Shown here one piece after another: positions 1 through 6,041 of a DNA stretch of 6,855 nt (within the stretch, counting starts at the first letter, position 1; every line of letters starts with the position of its first letter). The notes under the pieces are model-generated. The model did not search any database. It was given only the letters and a program-made list of their open reading frames with translations, and was not told the DNA's origin. The translations under genes and the position numbers were made by a program. The stretch is from JAHEDH01 sp965364515 (GTDB lineage: Bacteria; Actinomycetota; Acidimicrobiia; Spongiisociales; ZC4RG35): NCBI GenBank assembly GCA_965364515.1, contig CBDTXZ010000161.1, forward strand, positions 1 to 6,855, in the 5' to 3' direction.

Positions 1-517
1 TGATGAGGCCGAGCACGGCGTGCTGGCTCATGCCGTAGACGATGACGTCGTCGAACGTGTCGCGGGAGAGGATCGACCCGACGTTGATGATCTTGTACGG
101 GTAGTCCTTTGGGCCCTGCTGCTTCATCTGCTGGGCGACCTTCTGCATCACGTTGACCTTGCCCCAGGCGTTGACGCCCATGATGAAGTCGTAGTTGTCC
201 TTGGTGATCTCCAGGAACCACTTCGGCTTGTTCACGCCGGCGTTGTTGAGCAGGACGTTGATGTCTCCGAACTCGGCGACCGTGTGCGCAACCGCCGCTT
301 CGGCGTCTTCCTCACTGGTGACGTCGAGCTTGACATGGGTGGCGACGCCGCCGGCGTCGCGGATCTCCTGGGCGACCTGGGCAACGCCGTCGACGTTGAT
401 GTCGCCGAGGCACACCTTCGCGCCCTGGGCGGCGTAGTGCTTGCCGACCGCGGCGCCCATCCCCTGGGCCGCTCCGGTGATGAGGACGTGCTTTCCCTCG
501 AGTCGTGTCGTGTCCAT
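1..517 (-). CDS. Classical SDR-family NAD(P)-dependent oxidoreductase, C-terminus beyond the left edge
   Basis: The first 172 residues are present. SDRs of this type interconvert alcohols and ketones in the cytoplasm with a nicotinamide cofactor. The Rossmann motif TGAAQGMG is at residues 14-21, NNAG at 91-94, the active-site Asn at 116 (VNAWG), Ser at 148 (NVGS) and Tyr at 161. Asp39 at the end of the second beta strand favours NAD over NADP. The residue four after Tyr161 is Gln165 (YGMSQ), where the family has a near-invariant catalytic Lys. The ATG at 517 is chosen because a strong purine-rich ribosome site (AAGGAAGAAGG) lies just upstream and the glycine-rich motif starts at the usual distance. 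The gene follows the transporter operon on the same strand after 102 bp containing a strong hairpin, so it may be a distal operon member or separately expressed. The substrate is unknown; sequence style resembles polyol/diol dehydrogenase-type SDRs. Confidence 0.93.
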   Translation of the reverse strand, partial: MDTTRLEGKHVLITGAAQGMGAAVGKHYAAQGAKVCLGDINVDGVAQVAQEIRDAGGVATHVKLDVTSEEDAEAAVAHTVAEFGDINVLLNNAGVNKPKWFLEITKDNYDFIMGVNAWGKVNVMQKVAQQMKQQGPKDYPYKIINVGSILSRDTFDDVIVYGMSQHAVLGLI

Positions 518-555
518 TGATACCTTCTTCCTTTCTCGATCGGAACCTGAGGCAC

Positions 556-590
556 CGAGACCCGGGCGGGGCCAGCCCACCCGGGTCTCG
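556..590 (-). terminator. Strong hairpin after the binding-protein gene
   Basis: The arms at 556-566 and 580-590 (CGAGACCCGGG and its exact complement) form a perfect 11-bp GC-rich stem. After one mismatch, three more GC pairs can form inside (568-570 with 576-578). It begins 30 bp past the stop of the substrate-binding protein gene and lies about 40 bp before the SDR start. No T-run follows on the minus strand, so it is either a U-less actinobacterial-type terminator, possibly leaky, or an mRNA 3'-stabilising structure that sets lower expression for the SDR. Confidence 0.6.
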
Positions 591-619
591 TGTATCACTC
601 GTGTGTCAGGACCTTCGGC

Positions 620-1657
620 CTACCACTCAGGAGCGACTGCGGGGTCGTCTGCGTTGTCTGCCGTCACCTTGACGGAGGGCATGAACTTGACGATCCGCTC
701 ACTCGGGTTCTCGGTCAGCACCTCGTACGCCGTGGTCACGGCGTTGCCACCGTCCCACGATGAGGACTGGAAGACCGTTCCGTCGAGCTCTCCGGACAAC
801 ACCAGCGGGTTGCCGAGGAACGTGTTCCCGATCGAGGTGATGATGAGCGACGCAGGATCGATATCCCGTGCCTTGAGCGCATCGATCACACCGGCGACCA
901 TCGTGTCGTCAGCTGCGTACACGCCACCGATGTTCTCGGCTCCGACGGCCGTGATCATCTCGGATGCAGCGATCTGGGACTCGTCCTTGTTCCAGTTACC
1001 TGGCTGCCGGGCGAGAATCTCCACGTTCGGGCACTGCTCGTTGATCGTGTCTTCGAAGCCGTTCTCTCGGTCGATGGCCGTCGAGTTACCGGTCAGACCG
1101 TTGACCATGATGATGCCGACGTCTTCGCCACCTGCGAGGTCACAGAAGATCTCAGCCGACGCAACGCCCTGTCCGTAGGTGTCAGGACCCGAGTAGGCCG
1201 CTGTGAGGTCCTTGTCCTCTGGGTTCACATCGGAGTTCGTCACCGTCACCGGGATACCGGCATCGTTGGCAGCCTCCAGGCATGGTCGCACCGTGTCACC
1301 AACGGCCGGCCACAGGATGATCAGGTCCGGGTTGGCGGCGACTGCGACCTCACATTCGCTGGCTTGCTTGTCGGCGTCGTACTGCGAGTTGGTGATGGTC
1401 AGGTTGATGCCGAGACGATCGGCTTCTTCCTGCATCGGCGGCAGATAGGTGCTGCCGTATGGCTGGTCGTTCCCCTGCGGGAGCAGGGCGAAGACTTCGT
1501 AGGTGTCACCGCCACTCTGGCCACCTTCTGCGGCGGTCGTCTCGTCGGTGCCTGCAGCAGCAGTCGTATCGGTCGAGTCGTCATCGCCACCGCATGCAGC
1601 GAGGACCAACGCCAGAACTGCGAACAGGCCTACCACCTTCAAGTATCTCGTTCTCAT
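620..1657 (-). CDS. Sugar-type ABC transporter substrate-binding lipoprotein (Peripla_BP_4 type)
   Basis: This 345-residue protein captures the substrate outside the membrane and delivers it to the permeases. Residues 1-21 form a lipoprotein signal: Arg/Lys near the start, a hydrophobic stretch, then the lipobox LAAC with Cys22 as the lipidated residue. An acidic Thr/Ala/Gly-rich linker follows at about 25-51. The two-lobed periplasmic-binding domain runs from about 52 to the C-terminus, with typical strands such as DLIILWP (111-117) and GGVYAADD (244-251). Cysteines 102, 126, 172 and 209 could form disulfides. An in-frame GTG at 1681 was not used as the start because it sits on the ribosome site (GGAGGAAAGGG, 1669-1679) and would put eight charged residues before the signal peptide. 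The gene is the last transporter gene, preceded by a 54-bp gap with two hairpins. The ligand is probably a sugar or similar polar molecule but is not identifiable. Confidence 0.93.
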   Translation of the reverse strand: MRTRYLKVVGLFAVLALVLAACGGDDDSTDTTAAAGTDETTAAEGGQSGGDTYEVFALLPQGNDQPYGSTYLPPMQEEADRLGINLTITNSQYDADKQASECEVAVAANPDLIILWPAVGDTVRPCLEAANDAGIPVTVTNSDVNPEDKDLTAAYSGPDTYGQGVASAEIFCDLAGGEDVGIIMVNGLTGNSTAIDRENGFEDTINEQCPNVEILARQPGNWNKDESQIAASEMITAVGAENIGGVYAADDTMVAGVIDALKARDIDPASLIITSIGNTFLGNPLVLSGELDGTVFQSSSWDGGNAVTTAYEVLTENPSERIVKFMPSVKVTADNADDPAVAPEW

Positions 1658-1681
1658 CAAAGTATGTTCCCTTTCCTCCAC

Positions 1682-1704
1682 GGCCCAACGGACTTCGATG
1701 GGCC
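1682..1704 (-). repeat. Small inverted repeat upstream of the binding-protein ribosome site
   Basis: GGCCCA (1682-1687) and TGGGCC (1699-1704) form a 6-bp stem with an 11-nt loop. It sits directly before the ribosome site of the binding-protein gene and next to the 1709-1730 hairpin. In the transcript it could shield the downstream message or tune translation start. The stem is short, so chance occurrence is possible. Confidence 0.35.
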
Positions 1705-1708
1705 TTCA

Positions 1709-1730
1709 AACTCAACTCGCTGGTTGAGTT
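1709..1730 (-). repeat. Intercistronic hairpin over the permease stop codon
   Basis: AACTCAAC (1709-1716) and GTTGAGTT (1723-1730) form a perfect 8-bp stem with a 6-nt loop that contains part of the last permease codons and its stop. No T-run follows on the minus strand, so it does not look like a full intrinsic terminator. Its place between permease and binding-protein genes suits an RNA-processing or stability element that lets the binding protein be made in excess over the membrane parts. Confidence 0.45.
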
Positions 1731-2746
1731 CCCGCGCGGCCCCGGAAGAAAGCTCTCGCGTTCCCGAGGACCGCCCGAAGACTGTTGGGATCGGTGATCA
1801 CTGCGAGCAGCAGGACCGATCCGATCACGATGTTTTGGACGTCCACCTGCACGCCGGACAGCGTGAGCGCCACCTGCAAGATGCCGAGCGACGCTGCGCC
1901 GAGCAGTGTCCCGAAGATCGAGCCGCGGCCACCCGTCAAGAGCACGCCGCCGATGATCGCAGCGGCGAAACTCGCGAGGAGCACGGTCGAACCTGCGGTC
2001 GGGTCTGCAGCGGTGCGCTCGAGGGTGTTGATCACCCCGGTGAGAGCGGCGACGAAACCCGAGATCATGAATCCGGTGAAGATCCGGCGTCGAACCGGGA
2101 TCCCGGCATCGTAGGCTGCCTGGCGGTTTCCCCCCACTGCATAGAACTCGCGCCCCGAGCGCACCCGGGTGACATAGATCTGCAATGCGATGAATGCGAC
2201 GATGAAAATGATCATTCGCGGTGTGAGAGGACCGATGAAAGGCTTGCCGAACGCGATTCCCGCATCGCGGGAAGCGAGGCGGACCGGCTCCTCGTTGGAG
2301 ATGACGAACGCAGCACCTCGCAAGAAGAAGAGCATGCCTAGCGTGGCTATGAACGAGTTGATGCCAACCACCACCACGAAGAAGGCATTGACCGCGCCGA
2401 TCAACAGGCCGACCACCAGGGCGGCAAGAATGCCGAGGGTGAGATTCTCGATGCTCGCCATGACGACGGCGGTGACGGCCAGTGTGCTCGCCACGCTCAG
2501 GTCGAGCTCGCCCATGAGGATGACGGCGGTCAGTCCCAGCGCCACCAACCCGATCAGTGCTACCCGGCCGAGCGTCACCGAGTACGAAGTGAAGACGATG
2601 GGTTCGGTAAGCCACGTTGCGATTGCAACCAAGACGAGCAAGGCGAGCGCCCGTCCTTCGGTCCGCCTGGCGATTGTGGTCCGGACCCGAGCGACCAGGC
2701 CGGACGCCTGTTCGCCACCGAGATGAATGGTCTGTTGCTCCGTCAC
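1712..2746 (-). CDS. CUT2-type ABC transporter permease, second in operon
   Basis: This 344-residue integral membrane protein of the RbsC type (BPD_transp_2) should form half of the transport channel. It has a short hydrophilic N-terminus (1-32) and then about eight to ten hydrophobic segments across residues 33-316. Family marks are ELDLSVAST (80-88), the cytoplasmic ATPase-coupling loop around YAVGGNRQA (202-210) with an arginine cluster just after it, and the segment IIGGVLLTGGRGS (264-276). The GTG start at 2746 is chosen because it overlaps the upstream permease stop as GTGA and has a good ribosome site (GGAAGGTGG) about 7 bases upstream. The reading frame stays open far upstream, but that part overlaps the other permease and is not real coding. 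It shares an M(S/T)EQQ N-terminus with its partner, suggesting duplication or parallel constraint. A heterodimeric channel with the partner is likely. Confidence 0.93.
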   Translation of the reverse strand: MTEQQTIHLGGEQASGLVARVRTTIARRTEGRALALLVLVAIATWLTEPIVFTSYSVTLGRVALIGLVALGLTAVILMGELDLSVASTLAVTAVVMASIENLTLGILAALVVGLLIGAVNAFFVVVVGINSFIATLGMLFFLRGAAFVISNEEPVRLASRDAGIAFGKPFIGPLTPRMIIFIVAFIALQIYVTRVRSGREFYAVGGNRQAAYDAGIPVRRRIFTGFMISGFVAALTGVINTLERTAADPTAGSTVLLASFAAAIIGGVLLTGGRGSIFGTLLGAASLGILQVALTLSGVQVDVQNIVIGSVLLLAVITDPNSLRAVLGNARAFFRGRAGTQPAS

Positions 2747-3762
2747 GATCCAGCCACCTTCCTTGCAAGTGCGTCGATGGAGACAGCTGCGACGATCAGG
2801 GCTCCGATCGCCATCTGCTGGACTCCGAAACCGAGGCCCGAAAGCACCATGATGTTCGTGAGCACGCTCACGAACACGACGCCGAGCAGCGTGCGAAGGA
2901 CGCTGCCTCGCCCACCGAAGACACTGGTACCGCCGACGATGATCGCAGCGAGTGCCCGGAAGTCGAACCCGGTCGACATCGAGGAGACTGCGGTGTTCGA
3001 GAACGCCCCGAGAACGAAGCCGCCGATCATTGCGGCGATGGAGGTGATCGTGAACGCCCCGATCACGACCCAGGCGGTGTTGACGCCTGCGAGCCGGGTG
3101 GCGGCCCTGTTCGAGCCGTATGACCTGACGAGGAAACCGAAGTTCGTTCTCGTGAGGACGAACGACAGGATCAGCGTCATGACGATGAGCACGATCATCG
3201 ACAGCGGGAAGGGTCCGATCTTGGCGAGCCCGAACGACCGGATGGCGCCGTCCTGTGGACCGAAATAGATGCTGCCTCCGGAGAACCACCGGAGGATCCC
3301 GAGGCCGATGAAGGTCGTAGACAGCGTCACGATCACTGCATTGGCCTGGAAGACGCCGACGGCGACGCCGTTGACCAGGCCGTAAATCAATGAGATCACG
3401 AAGGCCAGGGCCATCGCTGTCGGGATGTTCGTTTCGTTACTGACGGCGATGAGCACCACTGCTGCAGTTGCGACCTGCGCCACAACGGACAGATCGAGAT
3501 AGTTGGCGCTGATCACCACGAATGTCATGCCGACGGCGACGATGCCGATCGGTGCGGCCCGATTGAAGACGTCGGTGATGTTGTTCAACGACGCGAAGCC
3601 GTCGATGAAGATCGCTGCGATCACCACGAGGAGCGCCGTGAACACGAAGATGCCTCGGGACGACATCCACACCAGGAGATTGAACGGTTGCTCCTCGACG
3701 TTCTCGACCTGGCCGACAACAGACTCGACGGTCATCATCTCGCCCGATTGCTGCTCGCTCAT
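2743..3762 (-). CDS. CUT2-type ABC transporter permease, first in operon
   Basis: This 339-residue inner-membrane permease of the BPD_transp_2 family is the likely partner of the next permease in the channel. After a 35-residue hydrophilic N-terminus, hydrophobic segments run from about 37 to 330. Family marks are YLDLSVV (88-94, where RbsC-like proteins usually have GGIDLSVG), the coupling loop RSYGSNRAATRLAGV (213-227), and IIVGGTSVFGGRGS (274-287), which closely matches the RbsC consensus. The ATG at 3762 overlaps the stop of the SnoaL-like gene as ATGA, and a ribosome site (GGGAG) lies inside that gene about 9 bases upstream, so translation of the two is probably coupled. Its own stop overlaps the next permease start. 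Transport class is secure; the substrate is not. Confidence 0.94.
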   Translation of the reverse strand: MSEQQSGEMMTVESVVGQVENVEEQPFNLLVWMSSRGIFVFTALLVVIAAIFIDGFASLNNITDVFNRAAPIGIVAVGMTFVVISANYLDLSVVAQVATAAVVLIAVSNETNIPTAMALAFVISLIYGLVNGVAVGVFQANAVIVTLSTTFIGLGILRWFSGGSIYFGPQDGAIRSFGLAKIGPFPLSMIVLIVMTLILSFVLTRTNFGFLVRSYGSNRAATRLAGVNTAWVVIGAFTITSIAAMIGGFVLGAFSNTAVSSMSTGFDFRALAAIIVGGTSVFGGRGSVLRTLLGVVFVSVLTNIMVLSGLGFGVQQMAIGALIVAAVSIDALARKVAGS

Positions 3763-4157
3763 ATACGAACTCCCGCTGCTCGTACGGCGTTCTCCACGGC
3801 CGCTGGATTCTCCTGCCAGACCTCGACCACCTGATCACCGTCGAATCGATAATCGGTCCTGGTGCTGACGGACACTTCGTGGCCCGTCACCGGATCCTTG
3901 CCGATGATGAACAGGACGAACGAGACGGTGTCACCGTCCTCGCGGAATTCGGTCACGGCGGTCGTGCGGTCGTGCCGGGTTCTGCGGATCAGTTCGCACA
4001 GAGTCACCAGGCCGTCCCGACCCATCGACTTCTCTCCGGTGAGGTGGAACACCAAGTTCTCGGCGAAGAGCGCGGTGACGTTGTCTTCGGTCGAGCCCTC
4101 CTTCGTCTCGTACTGTCGCTCGAAGTAGTCGGCTATGAGATGTTTGCGAGAAGTCAT
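3759..4157 (-). CDS. SnoaL-like / NTF2-fold small protein inside the transporter operon
   Basis: The 132-residue protein is soluble, with no signal peptide or membrane segment. Its layout is that of the SnoaL/NTF2-like fold: N-terminal helices (LIADYFERQYETKEGS, about 7-22), an early strand with ENLVFHLTGE (33-42), a GRDGLVTLCELI helix (46-57), and a curved sheet made by the strands around TTAVTEFREDGDTVSFVLFIIG and STRTDYRFDGDQVVEVWQE, ending in a short C-terminal helix. Proteins of this fold act as small cyclases, isomerases, dehydratases or ligand-binding subunits; polar pocket residues such as Glu and Arg are present, but catalysis cannot be inferred. The ATG at 4157 has a GAGG ribosome site about 9 bases upstream. 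It starts 40 bp after the ATPase stop and overlaps the next permease by ATGA. The family call is from fold-level resemblance. Function could be substrate conversion after import, or pathway-linked sensing. Confidence 0.8.
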   Translation of the reverse strand: MTSRKHLIADYFERQYETKEGSTEDNVTALFAENLVFHLTGEKSMGRDGLVTLCELIRRTRHDRTTAVTEFREDGDTVSFVLFIIGKDPVTGHEVSVSTRTDYRFDGDQVVEVWQENPAAVENAVRAAGVRI

Positions 4158-4197
4158 GTCGCCGTCCTCGAGTTGGGTATTGGAGCTGTGACGATAT

Positions 4198-5736
4198 TCA
4201 TACTCCGATCATCCCCGTTCCGCCTGAAGCCAATGTCATGACCGACTTCTCGTCGGCGACACCCGATGGGAGTGTGCCCACCACTCGTCCGTCGCGCACC
4301 ACATGGATGATGTCGGCGAGTTCGAGTAGTTCGGGAAGGTCGGAACTGACCACGAGCACGGCGGTTCCATTGTCTGCGAGCTCGTTGATGAGGCGGTGGA
4401 TCTCGGCCTTTGCGCCTACGTCCACGCCGCGGGTCGGCTCGTCGAGAACGATCACGCTCGGCTCACGCCCAAGCCACTTGGCGAGCACGATCTTCTGCTG
4501 GTTGCCCCCGCTGAAGTCACCTGCATCGCGCTGAATCTCGGGCGGCCGCAGGCCGACAGTGTCGGCGAGGCGCTTGGAGAATGTGGCGATCTTGCCGAAG
4601 ATCAGCACGCCGATCTGCGACAGCACTCTGCGATTCGGAAGTGCAACGTTGTCGGCGACCGTCATCGTGAGGGCGAGGCCATCGGTCCGACGCTCCTCAG
4701 GGATGTAGGCGAGGCCGGAAGTCACGGCAGACCGATAACTGCTGATCCGCATGACTCTGCCATCGGAGCGAATGGTGGCGGTGCCACCGGTTCTGATGTC
4801 GGCGCCGATGATCGCTCTCACCAGCTCGGTCCTCCCTGCGCCGACGAGACCACCCAGTCCGACGATCTGACCTGCTCGGACGTCGAGGTCGATACCGTTG
4901 ACGCCCGGTGCCTTGATGCCACGAGCACTCAGCATCACTTCACCGGGCTCCTTGGGCACCCGGGTCTTCTCGAGTTCCTGCTTGAGCTCACGGCCGACCA
5001 TGAGATCGACGAGTCGGTCGGGTTGGATGTCCGAGATGGAAACAGTGTCGATGTGCTGACCGTCTCGAAGGATCGTTACGCGATCACAGATCGAGAAGAT
5101 CTCGGGGATCCGATGGGAGATGTAGATGATCGCCAGTCCGGCCTTGGCTAGACGCTGCAACATGTCGAGCAGGTAGTCGGTTTCGGCGGGAGTGAGCGTG
5201 GCGGTCGGTTCGTCGAGGATCAACACTCTCGGCTTCCTCGAGACGGCGCGGGCGATCTCGACGAACTGCCGGAGCGCAACCGACAGCCGAACCACCGGCT
5301 CGTCGAGATCTACAGAGACGTTCATCTCGCTGAGAGCTTCCGAGGCGATCCGCTTGAGCTCGTTCCTGTCTATGAAACCGGCTGCTCTGGTCGGAGTGGA
5401 GCCGAGCAAGATGTTCTCGGCGACGGTCATCTCGGGGATCAGGCTCAATTCCTGGTGGACGAGCGAGATTCCGGCGTCGATCGCGTCGCCGGCACCTCCT
5501 TCGAGAAGCTTCCCATCGATGTACACGGTGCCTTCGGTGGGAGTGAGGATGCCGGCGAGCACGCGCATCAGGGTGGACTTCCCGGCCCCATTTTCTCCGA
5601 CCAGGCCGTGGATCTCACCCGGCGGGACGGCCAAGCTGACGTCGTCGACCGCGGTTGCACCGCCAAAGCGCTTGACGATGTTGCGGGCTTCGATGATGGG
5701 AGCCGAACCCGTGTCCGCAGGCTGAGGTTGCGTCAT
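4198..5736 (-). CDS. CUT2-type ABC transporter ATPase with two nucleotide-binding domains (RbsA/MglA type)
   Basis: This 512-residue cytoplasmic ATPase should power the importer. The first domain has Walker A GENGAGKST (47-55), Q-loop VHQELSLIPEMT (93-104), a diverged signature LSVALRQ (151-157), Walker B VLILDEP (171-177) and the switch His208 (ISHR). The second domain has a degenerate Walker A, GLVGAGRTE (296-304), with Arg302 replacing the Lys, as is normal in this family, then signature FSGGNQQK (408-415) and Walker B VIVLDEP (428-434). Length matches the roughly 500-residue family norm. The ATG at 5736 is chosen for its GGAAGG ribosome site about 8 bases upstream and because the ABC domain begins close after it; the upstream open frame is Arg-rich and non-homologous. 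It is the first gene of the operon, so the promoter should lie in 5737-6041. The pairing with two BPD_transp_2 permeases and a Peripla_BP_4 protein defines a complete CUT2 importer. Confidence 0.95.
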   Translation of the reverse strand: MTQPQPADTGSAPIIEARNIVKRFGGATAVDDVSLAVPPGEIHGLVGENGAGKSTLMRVLAGILTPTEGTVYIDGKLLEGGAGDAIDAGISLVHQELSLIPEMTVAENILLGSTPTRAAGFIDRNELKRIASEALSEMNVSVDLDEPVVRLSVALRQFVEIARAVSRKPRVLILDEPTATLTPAETDYLLDMLQRLAKAGLAIIYISHRIPEIFSICDRVTILRDGQHIDTVSISDIQPDRLVDLMVGRELKQELEKTRVPKEPGEVMLSARGIKAPGVNGIDLDVRAGQIVGLGGLVGAGRTELVRAIIGADIRTGGTATIRSDGRVMRISSYRSAVTSGLAYIPEERRTDGLALTMTVADNVALPNRRVLSQIGVLIFGKIATFSKRLADTVGLRPPEIQRDAGDFSGGNQQKIVLAKWLGREPSVIVLDEPTRGVDVGAKAEIHRLINELADNGTAVLVVSSDLPELLELADIIHVVRDGRVVGTLPSGVADEKSVMTLASGGTGMIGV

Positions 5737-5816
5737 GACAGTGCCTTCCGGTCTGTGCCGACTCGTGTTGTAGGGTCGTCTCGAGTCGGGATGATCTGCG
5801 ACCTCGCCATGCGCAT
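5733..5816 (-). promoter_or_regulatory. Possible 27-codon leader ORF overlapping the ATPase start
   Basis: An ATG at 5816 is preceded by GGGAG five bases upstream and opens a 27-codon frame (MRMARSQIIPTRDD...). Its TGA overlaps the ATPase ATG as ATGA, the same junction type seen later in the operon. The leader hairpin at 5758-5789 lies inside it. It could couple ATPase translation to a leader peptide. Short open frames are common by chance in GC-rich DNA, and the peptide has no recognisable features, so this stays tentative. Confidence 0.22.
5758..5789 (-). promoter_or_regulatory. Inverted repeat in the ATPase 5' leader
   Basis: CCGACTCG (5758-5765) and CGAGTCGG (5782-5789) form a perfect 8-bp stem with a 16-nt loop. 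It ends about 10 bases before the GGAAGG ribosome site of the ATPase gene. It may be an RNA hairpin controlling translation or a DNA operator for a dimeric regulator. Neither role is shown by the sequence alone. Confidence 0.4.
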
Positions 5817-5857
5817 GCACTCTCCCAGGCGGCTCGCTCACCAGACGGCAAATGGAG

Positions 5858-5869
5858 CCAAACGATTGC
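5858..5869. promoter_or_regulatory. Possible LacI-family operator
   Basis: The minus strand reads GCAATCGTTTGG, matching 10 of 12 positions of the CG-centred GCAAACGTTTGC pattern bound by LacI/RbsR-type regulators. Such regulators commonly control CUT2 importer operons. It lies 122 bp before the ATPase start. No LacI-family gene is in the window, so the assignment rests on sequence resemblance and context only. Confidence 0.33.
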
Positions 5870-5998
5870 TTTCTTTTGCACATCATTGCGGCCCGAGGCG
5901 TTGCGCGCCGGCTATTCCGGGGTTTTTTTTCACGCAAGTCTGTTGCTTCGTTCACATTCCGGTCACACAAACCGGCGTCTGGGCGCGCTCCGGCGACA

Positions 5999-6004
5999 TA
6001 TGAT
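5999..6004 (+). promoter_or_regulatory. Possible -10 box for the DUF2652-like gene
   Basis: TATGAT differs from the TATAAT consensus at one position and lies 37 bases before the ATG at 6042, giving a plausible leader of about 30 bases. No good TTGACA-like -35 box is found 16-18 bases upstream, which is common in actinobacteria but weakens the call. Confidence 0.3.
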
Positions 6005-6041
6005 CCGACCCGCCGCCCACCGCGGCGGAAACGAGAAACCA

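Larger units (their letters stand above)
5737..6041. promoter_or_regulatory. Divergent intergenic region between the importer operon and the DUF2652-like gene
   Basis: No convincing gene lies here. Besides the leader hairpin, the possible leader ORF and the LacI-type operator given separately, it holds a perfect 10-bp palindrome CATGCGCATG (5808-5817), a run of eight T on the plus strand (5923-5930) after a weak CCGG/CCGG stem (5908-5911, 5917-5920), and an inverted repeat CCGGT/ACCGG (5959-5963, 5971-5975). I could not find a persuasive -35/-10 pair for the minus-strand operon, though its promoter must be in this stretch or hidden in it. Confidence 0.6.

Noticed and set aside
20..520. Long plus-strand open frames opposite the SDR, permease and ATPase genes
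   Set aside because: They are antisense shadows in GC-rich DNA, rich in Asp, Arg, His and Ser, with no family resemblance, and the opposite strand carries clear conserved proteins.
1658..1681. GTG start at 1681 for the binding-protein gene
   Set aside because: It overlaps the gene's own ribosome site and would place charged residues ahead of a complete lipoprotein signal that begins at the ATG at 1657.
2747..3289. N-terminal extension of the second permease into the first permease gene
   Set aside because: It is Arg/His-rich read-through of the other permease in a wrong frame; the GTGA junction marks the true start.
5266..5286. Signature LSVALRQ in the first ATPase domain as a sign of an inactive transporter
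   Set aside because: RbsA/MglA-type ATPases commonly vary at this signature, and Walker A, Walker B and the switch His are intact.
5952..5967. CRP-like site made of TGTGA repeats
   Set aside because: The two TGTGA copies on the minus strand are in direct orientation 11 bp apart, not the inverted TGTGA-N6-TCACA arrangement of CRP sites.
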